Assembly: GCA_047967505.1 (NCBI GenBank)
Contig: CM106539.1
Length of the DNA: 64,000 nt
Origin: Dipteris shenzhenensis
Taxonomy: Eukaryota > Polypodiophyta > Polypodiopsida > Gleicheniales
Direction: 5' to 3' (one strand)
A program made the translations under genes and the position numbers. Each line of letters opens with the position of its first letter. Positions within the stretch are counted from its first letter, which is position 1. The notes beneath the pieces are model-generated. The model saw nothing but the letters and a program-made list of their open reading frames with translations. It ran no database searches and was not told where the DNA came from. Positions 33,440-44,729 of this stretch are shown here, one piece after another.

Positions 33440-34125
33440 GGCTACGCAGTTGGAGTGTGGGAGCTTAGAGCCGATGTTGCTACCTTTAGACAGTACCCAT
33501 TGGTAGTGAATCATAAAGAAATGTTGCACAAATAGTGTGTCATGTTGTTTGTTATCTAAAATGTAGAAGATGGTTTGCCTATTTATCTTTCCCATCTACC
33601 AATAATAGCAAATGTGAAAAAAAATGGTACATTGGTCATTATGCCAGTGCATTTATTGGATTTCATTTCGCACTTTAAACATGTAGTTCTCTGCAAAGTC
33701 AACAGAAACCACCACATCCTTTGGAAAAATCTTGATGCACTCTTTAAATTGAGTGTTCTACCAATAACTATAAAAGTTGTGGGTGATATGAACTTGAAAG
33801 TGCTACAAGAACTGTTGGATGGTGGTGGATGGAGTTGTTTTCTTGTAGGACAAGTTTTATTCTCTTCTTTTCATTCTCAGTGACATACTCATAAGTCTTC
33901 CACTTTATCAATGCACCATTTGCATCATTCAGCTCACATGGACAAAATAAAGTTTTAGGACATTTTGAGCATTTGCGATGCAAGCAGTCAAGATTATGCC
34001 ATTCACTATGCTCATTCTTTGGACACACTGCTGATCTCCACATGTAGACAGAGAAGAGTAGGTGTTTATATTGGCAACACATGTTTCTTCCTCCTTTGGC
34101 CTACAAACCTTGTTTTTTCCAATTT
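33440..34125 (-). pseudogene. Catalytic-part relic of a second transposase of the giant-element family
   Basis: Minus strand: GRNMCCQYK (compare RDTCCCRYH), VCPKNEHSEWHNLDCLHRKCSKC (compare LFHSLDCVEGTCTLC), then after frameshifts QFKECIKIFPKDVVVSVDFAENYMFKVRNEIQ in pieces (compare QFRACLRTFPIGVVVSVVDFAENYTF..HEIQ), WHNDQCTIFFHI, and TLFVQHFFMIH (compare AHFVQHCFTLH). DFAENY lies at about 33702-33685. Frameshifts and stops (one TAA after EIQ) show it is dead. This is the region just before and across the position of the 8166 TGA in the giant element. The SDGC and GHGKG blocks are missing; the far C-terminus is at 27125-27437, on the other side of the copia relic. Confidence 0.75.
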
Positions 34126-34129
34126 GTCA

Positions 34130-35650
34130 TTTGATGTAAAAAGTATAAACTTTTTCATCTTTCAATTAGCAATATGTACATTTTTCAAAAGAAGATTGAA
34201 ACTATGCTTATTTTGTAAAAGTTATGAAAATAGTTCTCATTAATATCTCCAAAAGATTGTAAAATTGATCAATATTTAAGACTAGTGAAAAATCATAATA
34301 GCCTATTGCAAATGACAACTCATGACTCGTCGTCGTTTTTCATGACTCACTGTTCATAGAGGAATTCAGCCTGGTTTATACCGGAATGACTTTTGACTTT
34401 CTTCTATTTCACAAATTTTGAGAAGACCGCAAATTTCCTATCATCGATTTAATGACCCTCAATAGGACTCATTCATCAGCATATTGATAATTGCATCTTA
34501 TGAAAAAATGGTTGCAACAAAAAAAGAAACAGCTTACTACAAGTAGAATTTGCTTTTAGAAAAGCATTTCCACAAGCTTTAAGCAAAATCGCAAATGAAA
34601 GCTACACACTTTGAATTTGCATTCCTTTCCAAAGCACGCAGAAACACGGAGTGCCCAAAAGAAAAGATTTCTATCCTTTTGTTATTCATAATGCAAAGTT
34701 CATAACTAAGAGCATGACTATTTACTTTCCCGCAATGATGCTTTTAAAAAAGCATTTCTGAAAAACTGACCTAGTTCGAGAACTCCTTCAAAAAAGAAAG
34801 GAGTATATGAATAGTGCACAGTTTAAGAAATCCTTTTAGAATACCATGAAACATTTTGTTTTGAAATACTTTGTCACAAACCAGAGCTACACAGAGACAA
34901 CCACAGATGGAGGAACTCCAAACCTTGTAGAAGATGCCAAACTTGCAGAAAAGGTGCGAAGTATGAGCATGAGAACGAAGTAGGAAAGCTCTGTAAAGAT
35001 TAGGAAAAGCCTATGCTTGTGCAAGTATTGAAAATGTATGCTTAGGCACTCAAAAATGGTACTACATTGAAAGATCCATAAAGACTAATCAAAGCATTTT
35101 CAAACATAGAGCCTTCTTCGAATGACATTGTTCACCCGCAACACACCCATATGTACTCAAATATTGAAGAAAAAAAAGCACTAAGCACATTCATTGAGCA
35201 AGTTCATAGACAAAGGCAAGCAAATTGACAAACAGATCTACCAAAGGTAACAACGAATCGCTACGGAAGACATCAAATGCGCAAAATGATATAAGTTGAT
35301 CTACGTGATGACTCAAGCCTTCCACAACTCCGATTTAGAAGGTTTGGATTCAAACCAATATATGAAAAGCACGGAAGGACCCTATGTGTGCATGTGAAGT
35401 CACAAAGCATCACAAAGCATAGCAAATAGAGGACGCTCAATGCATGCACAGTCGGAGAGAGTAGGAAATACCGGATGCATACAGAGTCGCTGAGAGCATT
35501 AGATATCGAACGCATGCAGTGTCCCAAAGTATAGAAAATACTCGATGCCCAATGCGTTCAAAGTTGCAGAGAGTAGAATATACCAGACGTCCAAGAAGAA
35601 TACAATATATGTGCTTTCATAGTCGCATACCGTAGAAGATCACACAAGAG
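34130..35650. other. Spacer without recognisable gene
   Basis: The minus-strand side just above 34.1 kb should hold the N-terminal part of the transposase relic, but I cannot read it. No RNA gene or repeat stands out. Confidence 0.4.
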
Positions 35651-35654
35651 AAAA

Positions 35655-36116
35655 TTGCAAATAGAATCTGGTAATCTCTGTAGGGCAGAAACAACGACCA
35701 AGACCTCACTGCTCTTACTTCGCGAAGAGCCAACATCTCCACAAAAGCCAATTGTGATCGACGAGATGACCACCATGAGGAAATTCAGTCGAATTGTCGA
35801 AGAGCAATCGAAGAAGACTAAGCACGAAGACGGAGCAATAGTTTCGACCGCCACGCAGAGAAGGAGAGCCAACAAATCTGAGGGAGGAGCCGAAGACAGA
35901 GCAACAGTTTCGACCGCCATGAAGAGAAGAAGAGCCAACGAATGCGAGGGAGGAGACGAAGACAGAGCAGCAGTTTCGACCGCCACAGAGAGAAGAAGAG
36001 CCAACGAATGCGATAGAGGAGGAAGAAATAGAGGCGGAGCAGAAGCCATAGTTCCACATAACAAAATGACCTACCCTAATGAAAACCCTATTGCTACCTC
36101 TACTTGCCGATCCTAA
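35655..36116 (+). CDS. Hypothetical 153-residue protein with three 22-residue repeats
   Basis: Starts MQIESGNLCRAETTTK. Residues about 58-123 are three tandem 22-residue units (EDRATVSTAMKRRRANECEG type), encoded by a 66-bp minisatellite (35826-36023). Each unit has an RRRAN motif, so the protein would be strongly basic in patches and acidic in others. All three reverse frames are also open over the repeat, so openness is weak evidence. It lies 0.3 kb beyond the end of the membrane-protein gene, which runs toward it. I do not recognise it; it may not be a gene. Confidence 0.3.
   Translation: MQIESGNLCRAETTTKTSLLLLREEPTSPQKPIVIDEMTTMRKFSRIVEEQSKKTKHEDGAIVSTATQRRRANKSEGGAEDRATVSTAMKRRRANECEGGDEDRAAVSTATERRRANECDRGGRNRGGAEAIVPHNKMTYPNENPIATSTCRS
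35826..36023. repeat. 66-bp minisatellite, 3 copies
   Basis: Units start at 35826, 35892 and 35958 with GAAGAC; a length divisible by three keeps the frame. Confidence 0.85.
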
Positions 36117-36383
36117 CCATCAAAGCCTAACTAGGCACCACCTAAATTTTGCCCACGATCCACGATGTATTAAAATCTCCACTATCGTAAGGATTATCCT
36201 AACATCATAGCGAAGCTTTAATGCCAATAAAATCCCCTTGAAGTCCTACATAGGTAGAGAAAAAGAGAAATGGATGCTTAGGTTTTTGCCTTTGGATCCC
36301 CTTCAAGTTCTAAAAAGATAGAGAAAAAGAGAAATGGAAAAAACGAGGGAGGAGGTGGACAGCTAGTAGTAGATGATGAGTGA

Positions 36384-36414
<31 letters not shown>

Positions 36415-36421
36415 GGGAAAG

Positions 36422-38227
36422 TCAAGGGGGAAAGCAGGCACGGATGAAGGATGCGACTAGGGCGATGAGGAGGAAGGGGATGAAGGAGGTGGCTTTTCTC
36501 AAGCGAAACAAGAGAGGAGCTTCGAACTTAGCATTTCTTGCTGTAAACTTGTTCTTCCAAGCTTCTGGTATCACACTCCGCACTCTCCTTCGATCTTCGT
36601 CCTCATGTACTTTCATCAACAACTCCTCCAAGTAGCTCATCTCCTCCTCCAAAATATGCTCGCCTTCCTCAGGCTCTGCTTCTTCCAAATATCTCTTCAC
36701 CTCCTCCGCACTTGGCTCTCTTGGCCTCACTCTCCCCAACGCATACCCTGCCACTGCCTTCGTCCTCTTCAAACAATCCTTCTCTGCTCTGAATATCAAT
36801 CTCAGATTTTCCACCAACCTCCTCCCCAGCTCCTCCCTCTTCATCCTGCAATTACAACACATCTCATCCGCCATAGTTTCTCTGTCCATCCTGACGTTGC
36901 CCTCGTCCTGTTCCATCTCAGCTTGCTGCTCCGTGTAATCTCTCCTATTAGTCCTATCCTCCCCGGCTGCTATCAAGCCCCTCTCTAGCATTGGTATCAG
37001 TGCCTTCACGTACACCAATGCCCTGTTGTACTTCTTAGCCCTCACCACCTCATCCACCTTCTTCATCAGCTTCTCCACCAGTTTCTCCCTCCTTGCCCCG
37101 CTCCCCACTTCCATCACCCCCTTCGGATCGTTCTTTGCCAGCTGCTCGAAGCTCGACGTCGCTGCCCTCCCCGTCTCTTCGTTGTCCACCGCTTCCGCCA
37201 GCTTTGACAATAGCCTCGTCTGCAGAAGCAGCGTCCTTCTCTTCTTATCTGACTTTGCCCAAAGACCCACTATGTTTGCTGCTGCCTCCCGCTCGTAGCT
37301 GTCGCTTGAATCGAGAGCTATGCGAGCTGCCTCGAACCCTTTATTGTGCGCGTATAAATATTCAATAAGATCTTGGTAAAGCCCGTATACCACCGGCGCT
37401 CGCTGGTTCCGCCGGTACTCGTCGCTTTGTATCTTGAAAGCAAAGGCTAAGAAGTCGAAATCGTTTGCATACAACAGTCCCTTTGCCATGCCTCTCCAAA
37501 CCACTTCATCGTAGTATCTGTGGAGACTGTGGCTAGGAATCAACCAGAATACAATCGTTTTGGAGTGTATAACACCATAGGCAGCAATTACAGCATTTAC
37601 AAGGACTACAATGTAGAATATGCGGAGAGATTGCCTAAGCCCATCGAAATTACGATGGTGTTCTCCCCCGTGTAAATTCTGCAAACGTCGCCAAGCAACG
37701 AGGAGGCTGACTGCGATGATCATCAGCTGAAATACTTGGTCTACCATTCTGGCGATTGCCACCATTGTCTGCCTGTCGGAATCATGATATATCATAAACT
37801 TAGGATCCGTGCTGCGATACACCAATTTACGAGTGACAAAATTGCCGAAGAAGACGGCTGCGGCAAGACGGAATGCTTCCAAGACGAGTAAGATAGATAC
37901 AGTATAGAAATCTCGGTCTTTCATGTCAGTAACAAATCCACCCAAGATCACAGATGACGCCCAGGCGAGCGCGCTCCACCCCAAAAACCAGTTCAGGCTG
38001 TGGATACAGGTTGCCAACACAGCCAACCGTTTCGCTTTCTGTAATTGGTCCGTATATGCCTGGATAACTCCATGCTTCTTCTGTTTGAGTTGCGGTTCGC
38101 GTTGAGGCACAACAGGAAGTAGCATGCTAAAAAGCTGCCTAACAGAGCGATTGTCAGGCGGCTCTTGTGTTTGAGTCTCTGTCCCGAACGCAGAGGTTGT
38201 GGGAGCTTCAACGGAGGATGAAGCCAT
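36422..38227 (-). CDS. Intronless membrane protein with helical-repeat C-terminal domain, 601 residues
   Basis: One uninterrupted frame from ATG 38227-38225. Residues 1-30 are Ser/Thr/Gln-rich. Hydrophobic segments: about 68-98 (LAVLATCIHSLNWFLGWSALA), 107-131, 162-180, 201-230 and a C-terminal 572-598 (SFIPFLLIALVASFIRACF). Between, about 240-560, is a soluble, charged all-helical region (EREAAANIVGLWAKSDKKR, FEQLAKNDPKGV) of ARM/HEAT-like look, with a CCNCRMK motif at 457-463. Codon use is GC-rich and free of stops over 1.8 kb, so it is a real gene. The upstream (GA)n tracts in the 5' region (38235-38278 and 38325-38356) fit plant GAGA-type promoter or leader elements. Function unknown; similar plant proteins exist as uncharacterised ARM-fold membrane proteins, from memory. 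Confidence 0.85.
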   Translation of the reverse strand: MASSSVEAPTTSAFGTETQTQEPPDNRSVRQLFSMLLPVVPQREPQLKQKKHGVIQAYTDQLQKAKRLAVLATCIHSLNWFLGWSALAWASSVILGGFVTDMKDRDFYTVSILLVLEAFRLAAAVFFGNFVTRKLVYRSTDPKFMIYHDSDRQTMVAIARMVDQVFQLMIIAVSLLVAWRRLQNLHGGEHHRNFDGLRQSLRIFYIVVLVNAVIAAYGVIHSKTIVFWLIPSHSLHRYYDEVVWRGMAKGLLYANDFDFLAFAFKIQSDEYRRNQRAPVVYGLYQDLIEYLYAHNKGFEAARIALDSSDSYEREAAANIVGLWAKSDKKRRTLLLQTRLLSKLAEAVDNEETGRAATSSFEQLAKNDPKGVMEVGSGARREKLVEKLMKKVDEVVRAKKYNRALVYVKALIPMLERGLIAAGEDRTNRRDYTEQQAEMEQDEGNVRMDRETMADEMCCNCRMKREELGRRLVENLRLIFRAEKDCLKRTKAVAGYALGRVRPREPSAEEVKRYLEEAEPEEGEHILEEEMSYLEELLMKVHEDEDRRRVRSVIPEAWKNKFTARNAKFEAPLLFRLRKATSFIPFLLIALVASFIRACFPP

Positions 38228-38232
38228 GAAAA

Positions 38233-38234
<2 letters not shown>

Positions 38235-38280
<46 letters not shown>

Positions 38281-38321
38281 TATGCGTTAGCTCTATTCCA
38301 GTGTAAAACTCTCTCTACACA

Positions 38322-38356
<35 letters not shown>
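38235..38356 (-). promoter_or_regulatory. Two (GA)n tracts upstream of the membrane-protein gene
   Basis: (CT)22 at 38235-38278 and (CT)16 at 38325-38356 on the plus strand, i.e. (GA)n on the coding strand, starting 7 bases before the ATG. Such tracts are common in plant 5' leaders and bind BPC-type GAGA factors. Confidence 0.55.
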
Positions 38357-38362
<6 letters not shown>

Positions 38363-38369
38363 GCTACAT

Positions 38370-38900
38370 CAGAGCAGATCTCGTCCGTGAGACGGATGAA
38401 TGCAAAGCAAGCAACTAAACTTCGTCCGTCTGAGAGAGTACCTAGATGTGTGTGAAAGTGAAGTGCGTCGGCCTCGAAGGCACTGAGGGGAGGGCAAGAA
38501 GACATCCGATCGAATCAACTCAAACTCTGAGTAGAGAACATAGCTCGAGAACAAGGAACTAAGATGCAGCTGCATTGCAGCACAATGGCACGCGGTCGGG
38601 TTGTCCGTATGGCAACACGGTTTGACTTGACTGGTAAGCTCTAACACCGTACTTGAGATAAAATTTTTCCTGTCTTTTTTTTTTTAATAAAATTTTTCCT
38701 GTCTTTCACTTTACTATGAACACATGACGGGACATTACATTCCAGGAGGAGAAGCTTCTACCCCTTTGATTGGATTGGGCTCTCAACTTTCACTTTTTGG
38801 TTTGTCATATAAATTTAAAGTGGGGATGGGACAATAACTAAAAGACACCGACGGGATGTACAAAGGGGGGCGTGGTGGAAAAGAGGGTCGAGTTGATTTG

Positions 38901-38941
<41 letters not shown>

Positions 38942-39690
38942 AAAGAGGGACCACTTCATTTGGGGAAGGGGCGACGAAAGGGAGAGAGAGACACACACAC
39001 ACACACACATAAATATCACTCATAATAGAAAGGAGTAAGGGTATTGGACGGCAAAACGTGGCCTAAAATAACTGGAGGGACAATTTTGAAAAAAAAGGGT
39101 AAGGCGAGCATTGCTTGTAGGGCAGTGCTAACAAATTCCACCAATTATTTTGAATTTGACTTGGACATGAAATTCCACCAATTATTTTGAATTTGACTTG
39201 CCCTTTTACCCTCCCCTTGTCTACACATTAAGGCAATGTGTATGTATAAATTTATACGACATGAAGCTTAAAACTTTCTCTCACTAAACTTTAAAATAAA
39301 GTACCCTTAAGTTAAAAAATAGATGGTAGCTTGTACTCATGGCCTTTTTTTAATTTAGCCACACTTTATTAATTCACATAAACTTTCAAGTTTGAAAATT
39401 TCAACCTTTCCTTGGTCAGGTAGGCTCAAATTAGCAAATAACATCTGATACTTTGTGTAAAGCCAAATTTTTCCAGGCAAAGAACTTAAGAATTTTGATC
39501 AGCTCTTGTAAAGTCTACTCATAGAGAGCACTAGCATTGTTGACTTTCTTGAAGACCATCCTCTTGCGCAATTTATAGATGTTCGTAATGATCACCACCA
39601 TTGTTAATTGGCATACTACATATGTAACATCATTCAATTGCCGCTATCACCCAAAAGAGAATTTCTCCATTAAGGCTGAATGAAAACTGA
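38370..39690. other. Spacer with microsatellites
   Basis: (GA)n at 38903-38938 and (CA)n at about 38990-39008. A 37-bp tandem duplication lies at 39133-39206 (AAATTCCACCAATTATTTTG). No gene seen. Confidence 0.6.
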
Positions 39691-42110
39691 GAGACGATGA
39701 AACCACTTGCTTATCCTCCACTAGAACCAACTAGTTACTCGTGGCTTACCACACACTCCCAAAAGAGATGCATGTGGGATTCCTTTCTTAGCTTGCATAA
39801 TTTAAGGCATGATAGAGAGACTTTAGGATTCCATTTTGTGAGCTTGTCTCTAACCGACAATTTGCAAACAATCACTCTCCAAAGCATTAAGTTAAGCCTA
39901 AAGGATGGGGTCGCCTTCCACACCCTTTCTTCCCTATGCTTTCACATCAATAAACTATCCATAGGGGCCTACTTTATCCATTGGCTATGTATCTCTACTA
40001 TGGCCCATAAAGAGGTTGGGGATCTTGGGTCTTTCACATAACATTTATGCAAAGGCTTACTTGACTGAAGAACAAAGCATCTGAAATCATCAGAGGGTCT
40101 TAGCATTGTGCTCGATGGCCAATCCGCTCTAATACTATCCAATAAGGGCCTCATTACGAACCCTTTCCTAGTATTAAGGAGAGATGGTCTCAATGGGGAT
40201 CCAAAGACCTATACCTGGGTCACAAATGCCTCTGAAAGTATAATGCCTCTGTTCATGAGCTTCATGATCATCCTAGAATGAGTTTGAGTGAATGTGGGGC
40301 CTTCCTTGAGTGCCCAGTTAGTTAACCATAGACATCTATTAAAGGAGCCATCATCACTCAACGGATCTGAGACCATCACATGGAGATCACATGTGACATC
40401 ATGAATCTTTCTCTTCCAGCCCTAACTCAATCTCTTAAGAGTTCGGATTGCATAATTCTAAGTGGCGTATCAGATAGAATCAAATCCTACCAAGGTCCAT
40501 CTATTCAAAGCGGTTGGATCCGAGCTTCAAAAGCCATTTAGAGTAGAGACATTCACACTTCTCTTTCATCCTCTCTAACCAAGACTACCAGTTGTCTTGG
40601 GCATGGTTATCAAATCCCATGAGTATGCATGCCAGTAGTCCTTCCAAAGATAATCTCTTACAAGGCTACTCGTCATCTTTAGAGTGTTTTTCGAGAAGGG
40701 AAAAAATAATAAGACATACATAGCAAAAGAAGACACGATATGCTTGGCAACAACTAGTCTACCAGCAGCGAAGAAAATTTTTTTATCCATCCATTTGACA
40801 AACTTATCTTTAAACTTGCCATAGCACTATTCAAATCTACATTTAAGAGAAACTCCCAACCCAATTGGATAGCCCAAATAGCTAATTATCTGACCTTCCA
40901 TAATCTATGTGAATCTAAAGCTACTTACCCATTTTGGAGCATCATCCCAACCTAACCATAGCACCATGGTCTTTGTTTTTCATTGATCTTTGAGGTTAAG
41001 ACTATAACAAAGTCTTCAAATAGTTTCAATAAATTCTTGACATTGGCTTCAATACCAAGAAGAAGCTGGTATTGTCATCCAACAAAAATTGTGAACAAAA
41101 AGAAGGCCCAAAGGGTAAGGCACCCTTTGATTAGGCCCATATTCTGATAATAGTCAAGTTGACAGAGGAGCAGTTTAGTAGCTATGGCAAAGAGTAGCAA
41201 AGCCAGCAAACATCCTTGTCAAATTAACCTCTGTAGTTTGAAGCTGTTTAATGAATCTTTAGCATAGGCATTTGAAAAAAGTATCCTGCAAAATGCTTGA
41301 CCAAATCCTAACTTCTCCATTGTGCTAAGTATAAAGTCCTAGCTTACTCTATTATAAGCTTTCTCTAAGTCAAGATTGAGCATTAGGAACTTATCATTCA
41401 GTGTGATTGATCGTCAATAGCACATTCAACATAGCATCACGAATATTCCTTGCATTAACAAATTTGTATTGCCTTAGATGGATGATTCTGCCAAAAATAA
41501 ACTTGATCTTGTTGGCCATTGCTTTAGCTAGTACATTGTAGACAAATTCAACATGGACAAAGGTCTCCAAAGGCTAGGGAGTAGCTTATTTGGCAACTTT
41601 TATATAAATTTAATAATACCTGTGTTCAGATCTCTAGGCATCCTTCCTTCATGACAACATGAATTAATGAGGTCTGTCATACCCACTCCAAAAGTATCTA
41701 AGACGTTTTGGAAATTTTCTATAGGAACCCCATCAAGGCTCAACTCTTTCTCCCTCGGCATATTCATCACCATAAATTTCACTTCAGCTTCTACAACATT
41801 ATTTCTTCATGGGGTCTTACTTTTGTTTTCATGTTAGCAAGGAAATCCTCAATATGTTCCTTATACAGAGCCAGTTTCATGCCTGAAACACTAGCCAAGT
41901 GATCAGTAAAGACTTTAGCTATTTTGCTATCTCTGACAACTCAATTATCACTATCGCCAAGGATTATTGATATCGATTCTTTTAGCTTCTTTTCATGAAC
42001 ACAACAAAAAAGAAAGATGATAGTTTATCACCCTCTTCCAACCATCTAAGCCCATATAAGACTCTGTAGTTGCAAGTTTATTATGTTCCACCAATCTGAA
42101 AAATAGCTCT
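39690..42110 (-). mobile_element. LINE (non-LTR retrotransposon) relic
   Basis: Minus strand: EKELSLDGVPIENFQ (41782-41600, the reverse-transcriptase fingers motif, normally KxxGPDGxPxEFY), MLNLDLEKAYNRVS (about 41388-41345, motif A with the catalytic Asp), a CLLALLLFAIATK piece (GxxQGxPLxPxLF motif), LLDDNTSFF (about 41092-41063, the FADD position, Asp-Asp kept), AAGRLVVAKHIVSS (40790-40575), and the zinc-knuckle end LMLWRVIVCKLSVRDKL with HLFWEC (39923-39735). Many stops and frameshifts. Neither the 5' endonuclease nor a poly(A) tail is seen. Confidence 0.8.
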
Positions 42111-42139
42111 ATAGATTGTTCTTCGCGTGTCTATGCAAC

Positions 42140-43130
42140 AATATTGTTCATTAATTTAAAGAATGCACATGTTTACGGTTTTGTGCTTCTTATGCTATCG
42201 AGTGATGGCCAATTGTAATGTTGTTTTATTTATTTCATTTGGTAAAAGAGAAAATGAGGTACTTGACATAGCTAAAACAATACAAGGGGTGGATAAAAAT
42301 TGCAAATCCCACATTTTGCATGTATACACTCCCATGAATTCACTCACACAATGGGAGCTCACCACCTGCCCATGGTGGATAGACTCTATACTTGGACACA
42401 TGCTCATGATAGAGATATAATTATGTGGAATTTTCCTCCAAGAACAAGGTGATTGACATCGACACTAATAAACCAAAGCATGAAATATCCACATGATAAA
42501 CAAAGGCATCATGTGGAAGAGCACATAAAACATGATTTTGTTATGGCAGTTATGTAGTTTAGTTAGTTTTTTATGATTTCAAATGTTTATTTTTACTTCT
42601 TGCTAAAAATATTTTACTACAAAGATTGCTTTGGATAGTACTACACTGAAGTAAATTGAGGACATCAAATAAGATCCAAATATCTTTGATGGTGGCATAT
42701 ACATTTTGATGCTATGTTTCAAATGTCATGCATAGAATCCTCATCAGAGCTATCACTCTGAACCACAACTGCTTTTGGTCTCTTGGGTTGAGAGGAGGTA
42801 GATGGCTGTGAACTCTAGAGGGGATCTCGTGGGATGAGGCGATGGGCCCTTTCTTCGCATCCTCTTTAGTAGTGGCATTGTTTTTGAACTTGTATCCATT
42901 TTGATATGGTGTACCATTGATCATTAGATTATTTGGTATGCAGGTAGGATAGTTGTGTGTGTGTAGTATGAAAGATGTTAATTTAGCACATGCTTTGAGA
43001 GTGTGGAATGAAAGTGTGCAACACAATTATTCCTCATGCATCACTTCTGAGCCCTAAGTTGAAATCGGTTGATGCTACCAATATGTGCAAAGACATACAT
43101 ATGCGAGTGAGTGCTCATGATACAATCTAA
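42140..43130. other. Spacer without recognisable gene
   Basis: Should contain the 3' end of the gypsy relic to the right, but no sequence matching its LTR end (TGTTGGCTCTTTCC) was found. Confidence 0.4.
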
Positions 43131-43136
43131 TACTAA

Positions 43137-44213
43137 CTAAGAAAGACTTAGGGTTCCCAAATCTTGAGGGCTTGCATGTTGATGTAGTAGCGCTTCAGTC
43201 GACTCTTGTTTCTGGTTGTGTTGGAGTTGGACTCCATCTAATGTTTCTAGTAGCATACCTCCAATGGGATTCATTTTTTCTACTCTATAAGGTCCTTGAC
43301 ATAGATATTTGAGTTCGCCCTTGTGTACTTTGGCATTGTATAGCAAAACCAGCTCACCTTACTTGATGTCTTTGGCTTTAAGGTTTCTATCAAACCACGC
43401 CTTCCTTCTGCCTTTTTCTATTTTCATGGCATGGTAGGCGACTAATCTGGTCTCTATATGCTTCTCTAATTGATAGACTCTTTCTTTTAGCGATGCATGA
43501 TCTCCCATATATTCTTGTACTGCTATGCGTAGGCTTGGTATTACAAATTCTAGTGGGACCACAGCTTCAAGGCCATACACCAATTGAAAAGGTGTATTTC
43601 TTGTACTGACCTTGAGTGTGGTTCGGTATGCCTATAAGGTTGTATTTAGTTTAATTTCCCAATTAGAACACTTTGATTCTACTACCTTGGTGAGAACAAT
43701 GCATAATATTTTGTTGGTGGATTCGGCATGTCCATTCCCTTAGGGATAGTAGGGTGTGCTTTTTCTATGGATGACCATAAATCCAAACAAGAGTTCTTGG
43801 ATAATCTCATTGACAAAATGCGTGCCTCTATCTGACACAATTTCAATGGGGTATTTGAATCGGGTGATCACATTCTTGTATAAGAACCTTGCTCTACTTC
43901 TAGTGTCTGCCATTCTGACTGGTTTAGCTTCAGCCCATTTTGTAAAGTTATTAATGGCCACAATGATGTAGCATGCATGTGTTCCCTTTGCTGCTGGATG
44001 GATGGGACCCTCATAATCAATCCTCCATCTTTCAAATGCTTTATGTGCAATCATTGTTGTTAGGGGATTGAAGTCCTTGTGTTGTGGTTTAGTAGTCCGT
44101 TGGCATACATCATAACTTTTGACATATTCATAGGCATGTTCCCAAAGTGTTGGCCATCAGTAGCCTGCGAGAAGGACTTTTCTTGCTGTTTCTTCCCCAG
44201 CAACGGCACCAAA
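43137..44213 (-). mobile_element. Ty3/gypsy relic: primer-binding site joined to integrase
   Basis: Minus strand: KVLLAGY, EYVKSYDVCQRTTKPQHKD (integrase zinc-finger end), FERWRIDYEGP, AINNFTKWAEAKPV, TRFKYPIEIVSDRGTHFVN (integrase core, two catalytic Asp positions visible), then the C-terminal [12 protein letters not shown] and LKYLCQGPYRVEKMNPIGG to 43137. Just upstream (44212-44193) is TGGTGCCGTTGCTGGGGA, which resembles the TGGCGCC.. primer-binding sites of plant gypsy elements. Gag, protease and reverse transcriptase are therefore deleted, with the primer site fused close to the integrase. Stops and shifts show it is dead. Confidence 0.75.
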
Positions 44214-44559
44214 TGTTGGCTCTTTCCCCAACTACCACCAGAAGAGCAAGGTATTCTCAGTATGTAGGTTTCTCAAGCTTTTTGTCACCTACATATATAT
44301 TGGTGTTGTCAATTGTAGTATAAGTGTAGCTTAGGCTCGGGTCGTATTCTGGCGGATGAGAGACGTAAGCTTACGTGTGGTAAGGAAACATGGTGCATGC
44401 ATGTGTGAAAGGAACATGCATCATCATGGTTGGGTTAATGAAGGATTTCGCCTCCATTGGTGGTTGAAAGGTTAAGAAAGAGTTTAAGGGTTAGAGGGAG
44501 GTTTAGGGTTTCGAAGGGGTTCAGGGTTCAAAAGAGCTTTCAGGGTTCAAAAGGAGTTT
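44214..44559 (-). repeat. Probable gypsy 5' LTR end, interrupted by the copia element
   Basis: The minus strand ends in ..CCAACA directly before the primer-binding site. The LTR would continue past the copia insertion at 50404 and upward, but its start is not defined. Contains a 14-bp palindrome ACGTAAGCTTACGT (44363-44376). Confidence 0.45.
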
Positions 44560-44729
44560 TGTGGGAGTTAAAGGTCATTGTGCCTTTACCCCGGTTATGT
44601 ATAATACTCAAACACTTATATAAATGAATGAAAAAGAAGATTAGGGTGTTCTGCACCCACCAAAACTTGTGTGGCTCTCTGTTTCTCTCTCTCCCTCTTC
44701 CGTTCTTACTTTCGTTGAAAGTACTCTCA
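44560..44729 (+). repeat. 5' LTR of the copia element
   Basis: 170 bp, TG..CA ends, TATATAAAT-type box near the middle. Confidence 0.9.
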
